64,000 nucleotides of DNA from Nematostella vectensis. Its lineage: Eukaryota; Cnidaria; Anthozoa; Actiniaria; Edwardsiidae. The notes under the pieces are model-generated. The model was given only the letters and a program-made list of their open reading frames with translations. It did no database searches and had not been told where the DNA came from. The DNA lies in assembly GCF_932526225.1 (NCBI RefSeq), contig NC_064048.1:10796688-10860687 (forward strand). Direction: 5' to 3'. The translations under genes and the position numbers were made by a program. The number at the start of each line of letters is the position of its first letter. The stretch's first letter is position 1. Of this stretch, positions 45,073 through 55,850 are shown in pieces.

Positions 45073-46148
45073 CCCTATTCAGACCGGGAGGGGGCTTTTG
45101 AGTCCCCCAGCACCTTTGAGCTGTAATAATTTTTGAACAAGTAGGGCTAGAGCATTGAAATTTGATGACTTTTCCTAAAATTTATCTGGGATCAGTTTGG
45201 TGTAAACAAAATTTTGATATTTGTACCCTGGTAACCATAGTAACCAAGTTTTGAGACATAGGTTTAATAAAAACTAGGCAAAACGCTTTAAGTCGTTAAG
45301 ATCAACTATTAATACGACGTGCTCAACGTAAATCCATTTTATATAAACGTTTTATACCAAGTTTTGAACAAGCACAATAAAAATTTACATCTCTATTTTA
45401 GGGGTGGTGGTGTTTTTTTTTTTTGTCAATTTTTGATATTCTTGAAATAGTGCTTGTAGAAATAGCGAAAGACATTCATATCCACCTGAAATCATTAATA
45501 CAACTTGAAACGAAGATTAAATATTGTCAAAAAGCTTCAGATTTTGCCACCCAGTTTTTATTGATTAAAATAAATAACTTTCATTAAATCCAAGATGGCG
45601 GATGCTGATGTCACATAATTAGCTAGAATTCGCTGTTTTTTTAACTAACATCTAAATTTGTCAAAATCCTTTTTATATTCCTCTATTTTAAATAAAAAGT
45701 AGAAAAAAACATTTTTGGGAAAGATATTTAAATTATTACTTTAATTAAAGTCCAGTTGCAAACTTATGCTATATTAAAGGTATCATGCCAATCAATGACG
45801 TCACAGGTGTCATATATTGTTGTCATAGAAACAGTGTCACTAATAATATATGTCTACTGCAAGATTATCGAAAAAAGACATACAGAAATACACATCTAAC
45901 AAAAACAGAAATATTGCTCGTTACTGCTCACTTAAGTGACGTCATCGTGACGTCACAAAGACATTTTTTTAAGAATATCGGTCGCATTTTGAATACGTGG
46001 CAACACAATATATCATTTTGGTTCTCTTTGTCAGATAATGATTCTTTGAAAATTTGGTCATATTAGCTCTAATGGTTCAAAAGTTACGGACGGGGGGCCG
46101 AAAGAGGCCTGGTTAGAGGAAACCTCAAAAAGCCCGGTCTGAATAGGG
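45073..46148 (+). mobile_element. TTAA-flanked, piggyBac-like non-autonomous element, copy 1 (1,076 bp)
   Basis: The termini CCCTATTCAGACCGGG and CCCGGTCTGAATAGGG are perfect inverses and are flanked by TTAA at 45069-45072 and 46149-46152. No transposase is visible. The interior contains AAGATGGCGGATGCTGATGT and several TGACGTCA-type palindromes near 45795 and 45940. A relative lies inverted at 61323-62539. Confidence 0.85.
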
Positions 46149-46227
46149 TTAACAGCTCTGTAAGCATCTCATGTCTCAGGACCGCAGTAGGCACCCACCC
46201 CTCCATTTTAGACACAATGGCACACTA

Positions 46228-46587
46228 CGTCTTCGCTTAGCTCTCCATATCCGCTCACTTCGCTTAGCTCTCCATATTCGCTCACTTCGCTTAACTCTCC
46301 ATATCCGCTCACTTCGCTTAGCTCTCCATATCCGCTCACTTCGCTTAGCTCTCCATATCCGCTCACTTCGCTTAGCTCTCCATATCCGCTCACTTCGCTT
46401 AGCTCTCCATATCCCCTCACTTCGCTTAGCTCTCCATATCCCCTCACTTCGCTTAGCTCTCCATATCCGCTCACTTCGCTTAGCTCTCCATATCCGCTCA
46501 CTTCGCTTAACTCTCCATATCCGCTCACTTCGCTTAACTCTCCATATCCCCTCACTTCGCTTAGCTCTCCATATCCGCTCACTTCCT
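46228..46587. repeat. 27-bp tandem array in the AEBP2 3' flank (about 13 copies)
   Basis: The unit contains CTTCGCTTAGCTCTCCATAT and CCGCTCA. It starts about 24 bp past the AEBP2 stop codon on the minus strand, so it is probably in the 3' UTR. Confidence 0.95.
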
Positions 46588-46610
46588 AAGTGAAAAAAGG
46601 ACGGTAGTCT

Positions 46611-49600
46611 TCATTTTCTGTGGGATTTTCTATGGGAGAGTCGTCTATAAAAGGCGGGGTCTAGGTCAGACACCACGTGATTGGGTAAGGACGAAATTGA
46701 CACTGAGCGGCACTTGTTTTCATCAAGCTCCTTGACACAAACCCATTCATCTTGTAATCTGAAAAATCACAAAATAGTATTTAATGTGCACAAGGAAACT
46801 TTTAAAATCGGTGCTATATTCTCTAACGATTGATTAAAAAAATAACATAAGGCAGCAGGGGTGGATACAGGGGGGTAAATTAAGTGGAAATCCATGCTCC
46901 TTTTGGAGTCATTTTGATTGGAAAAAATGAATGTCTGAGGGATGGGAGGTACTGTCCATTTTACTTCGCCTGCTTGGCTTTGCTTACGCCAAAAAGTCAA
47001 TTCAGCGTGAAGTATTGTTAGATCTATGTAGCGACCTGACAAGAACCAATTGATCAGTTATAAGCCGTCTATCTGGACAATTTAAGAGTAAGTACGCAGC
47101 TGCTTTGTCTCCTATTATCTTTGTTCTACAAAGGAGTTCTTTTGTGTCTATTCTTCTAGTTCTTTGTGTCGAGGTGCGAATATTTTTCATTTGCCCAATC
47201 AAATTGCAGCTTGTAAGAGCTGCATACTAACCCCAATTTGAGGCAGGCTCATCCTAAGTATTTTCATTGAGGGAGGGGGGTCTGTCATTCTGCTACATGA
47301 AACTTTTTTCAGATTCCCAGATCATGGATTTGGAGTCAGAGTAACAGGGACCCTTGGCACAAAGCACATAGGCTTGATCAACAACCTTTTTGAAGGGCAT
47401 TAGCTTCATGCAACTAAGAAGGCAGTTTCACCCCTGATTCGGCTAGACCGTGGCTGGACCATGGCTGGCTCTCTGCAAGGTCAAATAACCACCTACTGCC
47501 GATTGCCCCACCCCCCCCCCCCCTTAAAAAATAAGTAATATGTGGGATACTTACATATCTTCAGGAAGCCATCGTAGTAAAACTTCTACCTTTTCCGTCT
47601 TATCAAGGGTCCTTCTTCCCATAACCTGTCAAGAGTGTTGAAAGATGAATAATAATGTTTATTTACGCTATTATAATGTTTATTTACCATTATTGTAATG
47701 TTTATTTACCACTATTTGTAATGTTCATTTACCACTATTGTAATGTTTATTTACCACTATTGTAATGTTTATTTAACACTTGTGTAATGTTTATTGACCA
47801 CTATTTTAATGTTTATTTACCACTATTTGTAATGTTTATTGACCACTGTTGTAATTTTTATCTACTTCATTATTGTAGTTTAAAAGTAGATAACAGCGAG
47901 ATTCAGTGCCCTGAAATTGACAATATTTTGAAAACAGCATTTTGAAAACCCTTGAATGTGAAAAAAGGAAAAATATGTACTAATATTCTGTTTAACAGAC
48001 TACAGTAACATAAAACATATTCATATTAAGGCAAGCCCAGGAAAGCTCATTTACTGTCTGTTAATTATCCTTAGAAAGATCAGACTGTTTCACTGGTGCA
48101 GGGCTTACCTTGCTGTAAAGAGTGAGTTTTGATCCATTTATACCCACGCGGCAATGGGACTCAGGCATCATCTTTGGCAGAGACTTCTTTATACTTTCCA
48201 TACTTTTGGTATCTATAAAATCTTCTTTGACTTAAAATAAAGTACAATATGGACTTTAAATGATTGCGTAAGATTAGACAGGTTACAACGCTTCCAGTAA
48301 CCACAGAAACGTTAGCAAAAAACGAGTTTGGAGTTTGAAAGTTTTTTGACAGGAGCATGTGTCTAACTGGGGAGCGCAGTAATGTAAACACTTAATTAAA
48401 CTCTTCTAAATTTCACAAAAATGGTGAAATATGGGGGAATCCCACTTCACTCCATTAAGAGTTTACAAAGAATTTTCAAAATACTATCTCAGACACCAAC
48501 CTCCTTTAAACTTGATAATTTAAAAACAAAATTTAAACCCCCCCAAGAATTTTTGTGTGCATCCCATGATGTCTGAGCCACAAAATGCACAAAATCCCAG
48601 CTAAACTCAAATCAATTCCAGAAATACTGTACGCTGAGGGCATATAGACTGCTATAGATTTTGTTATAAAAAAGTGTGTTTTTATCTATTTGATTAATTA
48701 GATGTATATGATTTCACACCTAAACTCACTACTGACCTGCAACTGGAGGTCTGTGTCTCCTCTGCACAACTTTCATCTTTTTTTTCCTCCCCGCCTTGTG
48801 TGGAGAGTGTTTGTTCTCCCCTCGTGGCCTCTTTGGGACCTTAGGTTCATTGAAATGCTGAGAGACGTGGCGGGAGAGACCCTCACAAGATGCAAAGGAC
48901 AAACTACAGCCGCCAATAACACACTTCCAGGGTTTATCCCCTGTGTGAGAGTTCATATGCTTTGAAAGCCAAGAATGTGAACAGCTAGGTTTATTGAAAA
49001 CCTTACATCCTTGCCAAAGACACACATAGACATCTTGCGTAACCATCGGCTCAACGTGAGATTGATGGACATGTTCCGAGAGATCTGATGTGCATGAGAT
49101 GTGCGCTGTACATTCATTCCATTTACAAAGGCTTGGCTCTCTGGTACTATTTTTACTGGTCTTAGAACACTCAGAAGTCTCACTTTTTGATCTGTTTGGA
49201 GAAGATTAATATCATTCAGTGGCAAGGATAACAAAAAGGCAAAATAATAAACTCAAAAAAATATTTTGGTTGTTGTAAAATCTTATGCCTGGTGCACACT
49301 AGTGACATAACAACATGGACGTGCGCACTCTTATCTTCGTATGTTCAAGTGTAAATGGTTTGACAGTTTGACATAAGCCAGATATAATGACATGGACATA
49401 ATAACACAAGAAAAAGCATGTTTTCTTTTATGTCATCATGTCCATGTCATTATGACAGGCTAAACAGAGTGTTATGTCATCATGTCCATGTCATTATGAC
49501 GGGCTAAACAGAGTGTTATGTCGTTATGTCATTATGACGGGCTAAACAGAGTGTTATGTTGTTATGTCATTATGACGGGCTAAACAGAGTGTTATGTCGT

Positions 49601-50208
49601 TATGTCATTATGACGGGCTAAACAGAGTGTTATGTCGTTATTTCATTATGACGGGCTAAACAGAGTGTTATGTCGTTATGTCACTAGTATGCACCAGGCT
49701 TTACTAGGGATAAATTCCAAGGAGCATCTGACGTAACATATTATTTGGTTTGAGCATGTGTTCTAACTAATAGTACCCCTGGGTACAGATTAGAGATAGA
49801 GCACGCGTTTTATAGTTATAAAGAACAACAACTAAATAATATCAACAAGTTAAACAATATGTGAAGGAAACTGTACGCGGCCACACAACAACAACCGTTA
49901 TTTTATTTAGACATATTCCTCCTTAATACTTACCCAAAAGTATCGTGGGTATCTAAATTAAACTCAGAGCTAGGCTGTTGCTTCTTTTCCACGAAAGATC
50001 TCAAGAAACCAGTTTTTAGCTGCGGTGAGTCCGAACGAATTAAATTAGAACTTTGTTCATTATTTGAAACGATTTTACGAGGATTTTCATCCTTCGCTTG
50101 TCCATTAGTTAGTTCATCACAGCTAGAGCTCCCTTCTGTTTTAATGTTGTTGTCTATCGTTGTTTCTGAGTCTGCTTTCTTTCCCAAAATTTCTGACGCG
50201 GCCGCCAT
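46611..50208 (-). CDS. AEBP2: AEBP2 orthologue, PRC2 accessory zinc-finger protein, five exons, 354 residues
   Basis: Exons on the minus strand: 50208..49934, 49191..48737, 48224..48109, 47625..47555, 46758..46611. Junctions are GT-AG and in phase, and the CDS of 1,065 nt ends in TGA. Residues 1-91 are acidic and low complexity. Three C2H2 fingers follow: C114/C119/H132/H137, C149/C154/H170/H174 (CLWQGCKVFNKPSCSHSW) and C182/C187/H200/H204 (CVIGGCSLSFAS). A basic KAGRKKKMKVVQRRHR segment and the C-terminal region (EDFIDTKSM, RWLPEDILQDEWV, LDPAFYRRL) match the conserved AEBP2/jing C-terminus that contacts PRC2 core subunits. In other animals AEBP2 stimulates or tunes H3K27 methylation in the nucleus. 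The start is the ATG in a strong context (AAAATGGCGG). The exon 3 acceptor (TCAAAG) is unusual but is required by phase and homology. Confidence 0.92.
47648..47870. repeat. 22-bp tandem array, AEBP2 intron
   Basis: About ten imperfect copies of AATGTTTATTTACCACTATT plus GT, lying in the intron just upstream (on the minus strand) of exon 4. Confidence 0.9.
49287..49699. mobile_element. MITE with an internal 38-bp minisatellite, AEBP2 intron 1
   Basis: The ends GCCTGGTGCACACTAGTGAC and GTCACTAGTATGCACCAGGC are inverse with one small difference. Inside, about six copies of a unit with TTATGACGGGCTAAACAGAG and TGTTATGTCGTTATGTCA form an array. Confidence 0.85.
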
Positions 50209-51356
50209 TTTGTTCAAAGAGTATTTTCAGAAAGTCACGTGACCAGATTTGTCCAACCACAAAACATTGCACATTTTTCCAAACTCATTCTAATAATGAT
50301 AATAGCCTTTAAAAGTAAAAACGAAAATAGATTGCTATTTTGGAAGCGACACCATAAAAGCGTTCTTTTTTCACCAAAACAAATGAATAGTATTTTTTTA
50401 TACACAGATCACAAAGACAATGCTATCCCGTATATGGGCATCAATGCCAAATATGGCCTCATGGTTTAATCACCGCGTGGTTGTCCGCCATTTTGACTTT
50501 GTGCTGAAAGCGAGTCGTGCTGAGAAGTTTGTCGCTTTTTCTCGCTGTAAAACGTACTGTTTCAAGTATTTTTCGACGAATCTCCCCAAGGACAGAGCGA
50601 TAAGGAATTCAGGCAAAGTATGCGGCGTTTAGTGTAGAGTTTTAGTTTAAACTTTTATACTATTTCGCGGCTGTAATTTCTTTTGTTCTGTCTTGGGCAT
50701 TTTGGCGTCCTCGAGAATTCACAATGTCAAATCTTTTATTCTTCATTACAAACTCTATAGTATGAATGACAAATGTTTCAAATCGACAGGAGACTTGAGA
50801 AGATCCTCTTTTTTAATGATCTGATATTAATAGAGTTGAATCCGTATATTTTATCAGATGGGAGATTTTGGATTTCTAACTTCTTTCTCATCTTTTATGT
50901 TTTAGGGAGTGGCGTAACAAGTTTTCATTTCACTACAATTTTAACGCCATTCGAGTGAATATTTTTAGTTTCTTATTCAAGTATTGGTATTCTTCAATAT
51001 GATTTTGGATATTTTTTGCACAGGTCTGAAATACGATACTGAACTTTTTGCTCTGATAATAAAATTTGTCAAAGAGATGGGTGGTGAAATTCCTTTAGGT
51101 TATATTTTATTCCCTTATTAACTTCATGCGATTTTGTACTATGCAGCTTCCTTGCGGCGTGCTACAGCGGCAGCAGCAGCGTGTGCGAAGGATCCACCTT
51201 AGCAACCAGGAAGCGCAGCGGCAGTTCGATATTGAGAAAGCGCAGCAGTATACGCAGAACATTACCAAGCGTCCTAGACACAGCGCAGGCGCATTTAACA
51301 GCATAGACATAAGCAATTTGCTCAGAACTTGAATTAGACTGATAACGTAACTAGCC
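50209..51356. promoter_or_regulatory. Divergent intergenic region between AEBP2 and the CCCH gene
   Basis: The two start codons point away from each other across 1,148 bp. Upstream sequence of both genes must lie here, but no individual promoter motif could be assigned with confidence. The stretch also holds the small open frame at 51126-51332. Confidence 0.5.
51126..51332 (+). CDS. Small open frame upstream of the CCCH gene, 68 codons
   Basis: The frame starts ATG at 51126 and ends TGA at 51330-51332, 24 bp before the CCCH start and in the same frame. The product is Q/R-rich (LQRQQQRVRRIHLSNQEAQR then FDIEKAQQYTQ). Its GC-rich codon use resembles the following gene more than the surrounding AT-rich DNA. 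It could be an upstream ORF in the same transcript, a separate small protein, or an exon of another gene. No family was recognised. Confidence 0.3.
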   Translation: MRFCTMQLPCGVLQRQQQRVRRIHLSNQEAQRQFDIEKAQQYTQNITKRPRHSAGAFNSIDISNLLRT

Positions 51357-52286
51357 ATGTCTGATAGCGGTGCTTTAAAAGAAGAACAGCAAACTCCGAG
51401 TGATACCAATAACAACACTAACGGGTCTAGTGACAGTGGTGGTGGTGGTGCTGATGAAAACAACATTTGTCGGGATTACCAGAGGGGCGTATGCAACCGA
51501 GGTGGCAAGTGCAAATTCCGACACCCAGAGGGGATGGGGATAGAGCTCCAGAGCCCTCCCATGATCTGTCGGGATTACCAGAATGGCAAGTGCAATCGTT
51601 CAACCTGCAAGTATATGCACATTAGCAATGATGACGAGAAGGTGTACCTACGCACCGGGGTGCTGCCCCCAAGGGCGCGGTTCTCAGCCGCCCCCATGCC
51701 TCCTGCACCCATGATGCGACCTGCTATGAGCTATCCCCACTTTGGTCACCCGACTAGAGCAGGCCGCTCCGATCCCATCTGCAAGGATTTCCTGAATAAC
51801 AAGTGCTCAAGGGGGAACCTGTGCAAGTTTCGCCACGCCTTTGAAGATGACAAAGGCTACGGAGGAGGCTATGGTGGTCCCATGGACGACTTCAGTCGTA
51901 AGCGCCGACGTGATTCATCAGGGGAAGGAGGGGACTACCTCCAACTTAAAGATGAAAATGAGAGGCTTCATCGCCAAGTAGCTGATCTCCAAAAACAGAT
52001 TTCTGATTTGAAGGCAACCAATGAGGTCCTTCTAGAGCAAAATGCACGCTACCGGAACCAGGCCAACTCGGCAAGCAGTAGTTACTACAGTGGCTCCAAG
52101 TCTCCAGCCTCCTCAAGCTACCCTCCACGAGATACCAGCTACAACAGTGGCACATACTCCAGCAGCGGCGGGGGCGGCGGCAGCAGCAGCTCATATGGCG
52201 CTGGGGTTGGTGCTTATAACGCTAACGCTTATAACAGCGGATCCGCAAGCTATACATCTGGCACTGGTTACACTAAGTTTGAGTAG
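51357..52286 (+). CDS. ZC3H10: ZC3H10-like CCCH zinc-finger RNA-binding protein, single exon, 309 residues
   Basis: Three CCCH fingers: C38/C46/C52/H56 (CRDYQRGVCNRGGKCKFRH), C71/C79/C84/H88 (CRDYQNGKCNRSTCKYMH) and C142/C150/C156/H160 (CKDFLNNKCSRGNLCKFRH). Their spacing, the short middle finger and the LRTGVLPPR linker after it match ZC3H10 of other animals. A coiled coil (about residues 193-236, including LKDENERLHRQVADLQKQIS) follows a basic KRRR patch, and the tail is rich in S, Y and G. ZC3H10 binds RNA and in vertebrates is linked to mitochondrial and miRNA regulation; the role here is inferred. The start is the first ATG after stops TGA and TAA in the same frame. Confidence 0.9.
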   Translation: MSDSGALKEEQQTPSDTNNNTNGSSDSGGGGADENNICRDYQRGVCNRGGKCKFRHPEGMGIELQSPPMICRDYQNGKCNRSTCKYMHISNDDEKVYLRTGVLPPRARFSAAPMPPAPMMRPAMSYPHFGHPTRAGRSDPICKDFLNNKCSRGNLCKFRHAFEDDKGYGGGYGGPMDDFSRKRRRDSSGEGGDYLQLKDENERLHRQVADLQKQISDLKATNEVLLEQNARYRNQANSASSSYYSGSKSPASSSYPPRDTSYNSGTYSSSGGGGGSSSSYGAGVGAYNANAYNSGSASYTSGTGYTKFE

Positions 52287-53198
52287 GAACTTTTCAAGTT
52301 TAACAGGCTTTTTCCACATGAAGTTCACTAGAGCATATGTCAGTTCCAAAAGACTTCATGGTTACTGTGACTTTGAGTACTCTGAAAACTCTCGCCAAAT
52401 TTTTAAGATTCCCAAAATACAAAGATTGATTAGAATTCTGTCAATCAAGTTTTGATTTTTGCCAGAATATGTTTTGCACCTTCATTTTGGTCAATGTATT
52501 GCAGGGCGATAGATTGGTTGGAAGCCATCAAATTGTTGACCAATGAAAACAGTTCAAAGCTTTTGGCTGACAGCAGCCTAAAAGCATTTTGTGATTTAGA
52601 ATTTATATGGGCGAGCTTGCAGAACTTTCCAGATTCTCAGTAATGTTGATGTTGAAAACTTTGATAATTTGTACAAAATGTCATTCTCCATGCATTATTT
52701 TATACTCTTATAACAGCTGAATGAAGCTGTGATTCCAAGTCTTTATGGACTTAGAATATTTTTTTCATCAAAGGCCATGATAGACATATGAGGCTTGCAT
52801 CCCAGGACTTCTCTTTCTATGTATTTTTGTTTTCTAAGGACTTCTGCATATGGGTTGTACACTATATCAAAGGGAACTGCCTTTACTGACTGCATTTTTA
52901 ATACAGCATGTATATGTCAGTCTGTCCATAAATAACATTGATGGCTTGAATTGAACAGATATCATAATTTTATTCCTATAAATCCTTCCAGGATCCTATC
53001 TATAACAAGTGGATTCGTGTCTCGTTGATTTGCTTAAGTACTCAGAACTCAAGAAAGCAAAGTATATTAGTTTGATAGATGTATGTTTTGTAATGTCTGC
53101 CCATTAAGTTTTGGCTTCATTGTAACACATTATAATATTGTGACACATGAACTTACCTATAAAAATGAGATTCTCTGTTTTCTTTTGTTCTTGATCAG
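52287..53198. other. 3' flank of the CCCH gene
   Basis: Probably 3' UTR and intergenic sequence. AATAAA-like words occur at several places (for example near 53740 and 54183), and none can be chosen as the cleavage signal. Confidence 0.4.
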
Positions 53199-53590
53199 AT
53201 ATGGTTTGGTATAAAATTGTTGGTTTTTCTCCTAGGCCAAACAGGTTATTTTGGTATAAATTTGTTGGTTTTTCTCCTGGGCCTAATATGTTGTTTTGGT
53301 ATAAAATTGTTGGCTTCTTCCTGGGCCAAACAGGTTATTTTGGTATAAAATTGTTGGTTTTTCTCCTGGGCCAAATATGTTTTGGTATATAAAATTGTTA
53401 GCTTTTTTCCTGGGTCAAATATGTTATTTTGGTATGAAATTGTTGGCTTTTGTCCTGGGACAAATATGTTATGTGGGTATAAAATTGCTGGCTTTCGACC
53501 TGGGACGAATATGTTGTTTGGGTATAAAATTGCTGGCTTTTGTCCTGGGACAAACATGTTGTTTTGGTATAAAATTGTTGACTTATTGGT
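53199..53590. repeat. Tandem array of about 45 bp (about 9 copies)
   Basis: Units contain TTTGGTATAAAATTGTTGGC, TTTTCTCCTGGGCCAAA and TATGTTG, with moderate divergence. Open frames through it on both strands are spurious. Confidence 0.92.
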
Positions 53591-54697
53591 GACTGATTTT
53601 CTTTCTATAAAATATCGTTAATAAGGTATCGTTAAATAGTTCAATCATGGGTGGTTATTCTTGCAAGTAAGCCGATGAGTCTATTTTTCCACAGCAATGT
53701 CCAGTCCAGAACTATAACTATGATTGCAAACCATTACCCAAGAAATAAAACAAAGATGATTGCTACATTATTTTAAACCAAGGCAAACACAGCCACAGAG
53801 GAGACACAGGGATTCTTTAGAAATCAGTGGGCTTCAGTGAATACTGCAGTGTACTTACATGCAGAAGCTATTGTTAGAGAGAAGCAGGAAATCATAAATT
53901 CTGTATAGATCCGTAATCTTTTCAGTAGCTATTATCGTGGCCACCACTTAGACCAAAATAGCTTACTGGGTATGTAACGGCATGCAGCTCGGGGTGGGCA
54001 CACGGGTTGTGTCCCTTCCACTCAACCATCAAAAAGTAGTCTTTTTTTAAATATACTTACTTTACATAATATCTATACTGCACATCACCCTTACAGCTAA
54101 TTAGATTGTTTGTTATGGTTTTCAGACTTTAGCTTTCCTTTTCTTGACATACAATGCCTTTAATTAAATAATTTCTTTTGTTTAATAAAATAAAGTCTAC
54201 AAACAATTTGTTTTGGTTCTATTTCTCTTATAAAAAAAAAAACAGAGAAACCATGAAACAAAGGGTTAATGATCAGATCTTGGAGCCCACGTCTTTTTGC
54301 AGCATTTTTTTCCAATCGGCATTTGTTTTTTTTCTTTTCTCGTCCTATATCTCTTAATAATATAGAATTTCATACGTTGTGTTTCATTCTTTTTGACCTT
54401 CGAATAAATTGAAATTATAATTCAATAAACTCACTAGGTATAAGGATTATACATGGTAAGACTTTCTAGCCAAACGAGTCTTCGCTATCAAGCTCTTACC
54501 TTGCATATCGAGTCAGATAAAATAGCAAAAAAAAGAGAAGCTTCTTTGAAATCTCCCACATTTGTTAGAATGTTTTTTAAGGTTCTGTTGAAATATTCCA
54601 CAAAACTAGGACATCTTTAGGGGGTAAGCACTTATATAGATCCCATCTCCTGAATTTTAATCGATGGTTGGTATCTCTGCCTATATGTGAACACAAA

Positions 54698-55042
54698 GAG
54701 GAAACAACCATTTTAGTTGTTTCCTCATTCACATTATATTTTATTTTGGAGATGTCCATCAAATTAATTATGAAAGATTTATCTATTTATATACAATATA
54801 ATGTTACAGTTTATATATTGATCGATTAAACATTTTTATCTATTTATTTGTTGTTTTATTAAGTCTTAATAAAACAACAAATAAATGAAAGTTATTTCAA
54901 GTTTGTGACTTCTGTTGTACAAGTAAACTTTTTGGTAATTTTTTCTAAAATGATTGCAAAGGGCATTATAGCATTCATCATTAAAAAACCTTCAGCATGA
55001 GCACTTTTGTTTTATTTCAGAATGTAATTTCTGAAATAAAAC
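54698..55042. repeat. Cluster of three palindromes
   Basis: 54698-54726: 11-bp arms (GAGGAAACAAC). 54842-54886: 22-bp perfect arms around a single base (ATTTATTTGTTGTTTTATTA at the left). 55009-55042: 14-bp arms (GTTTTATTTCAGAA). All lie within 350 bp of AT-rich, non-coding DNA next to LINE relics. Confidence 0.85.
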
Positions 55043-55127
55043 CATTGGCGCTTGGAGTCAGCATGCTCACATAATAGCCAGAAACGTTTGGCTTGAGTCT
55101 TCCCCTAAAAAGGTCATATCACTTCCC

Positions 55128-55520
55128 CAAATGTGATGTCGTCCGGAACAGAATAGGGCCCACTCTATCCAAGAGACTGGAGACCCTGCAGAGCAGACGA
55201 GCAGTGAAGCTAGTGACGCGTGGACGAGAGCAAGATCCAAGCAACTGCGATGGATGTCACTGACCGACAGGCGTAAAATGCATGTCTTGGTAATCACATA
55301 CAAATCTCTCAACAAAAATATCAAGAGAACTAGATATGTTCAATGTGATAAATCGCATTATCTTTACAGCTTTTTCCCTAGAACCATTAGAGACTGAAAT
55401 TTTTTACCTAGTCATATTCAGATCATTCAGAATACCCCATCTATTTTATCTTTTAATGAACACTGCACCGCAACCAATAGACATGAATGGTTTAATTTAT
55501 TATTATTATTTTATTTATTA
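55128..55520 (+). pseudogene. Degenerate LINE reverse-transcriptase C-terminal fragment
   Basis: Readable across frame breaks as a LINE ORF2 tail: CDVV, LSKRLETLQSRRAVKLVTR, then LTDRRKMHVLVITYKSLN, SFFPRTIRD and NFLPSHI, where a stop replaces the tryptophan expected before NFLP. It is a dead relic. Confidence 0.65.
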
Positions 55521-55689
55521 TTATCATTATAATTAATTATTTATTTACTTTTAACAGCGCAGATCTTTTTAAATATTCTATGTATATATGTAATGTTTAC
55601 GTATTATTTATATATTTTTGTTATACCAACTCGATGAAAGTAGATGTAGATAAACGTAGACAGCTATGCCACAAAAGGTGAGAGCAACA

Positions 55690-55850
55690 CCGTCTAGCTC
55701 TCCCCAAAACTCGAACTGAATTTTATAAAAAAAAAACTGAGGTTGATGGAGCCAAATTGTTTAATAATTTGCCTGCAGGGATGATCACTTCTAGATCTCT
55801 TAGGTCATTTAAAGACCAAGCAAAAAAAAAAATACACTTTTCAAAGAATA
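55690..55850 (+). pseudogene. Second LINE C-terminal relic
   Basis: GAKLFNNLPAGMITSRSLRS followed by FKDQAKKK matches the LPxxI...SLxxFKxxLK tail of LINE ORF2. A frame change lies just upstream near the A run at 55729-55738. Confidence 0.5.

Noticed and set aside
46171..46593. Repetitive frames LALHIRSLR (+) and GYGELSEVS (-)
   Set aside because: They are generated by the 27-bp array in the AEBP2 3' flank. The minus-strand frame starts after the AEBP2 stop and is not joined to it.
51946..52455. Frames overlapping the ZC3H10 coding sequence on both strands
   Set aside because: They are shadows. The finger-containing frame is unambiguous.
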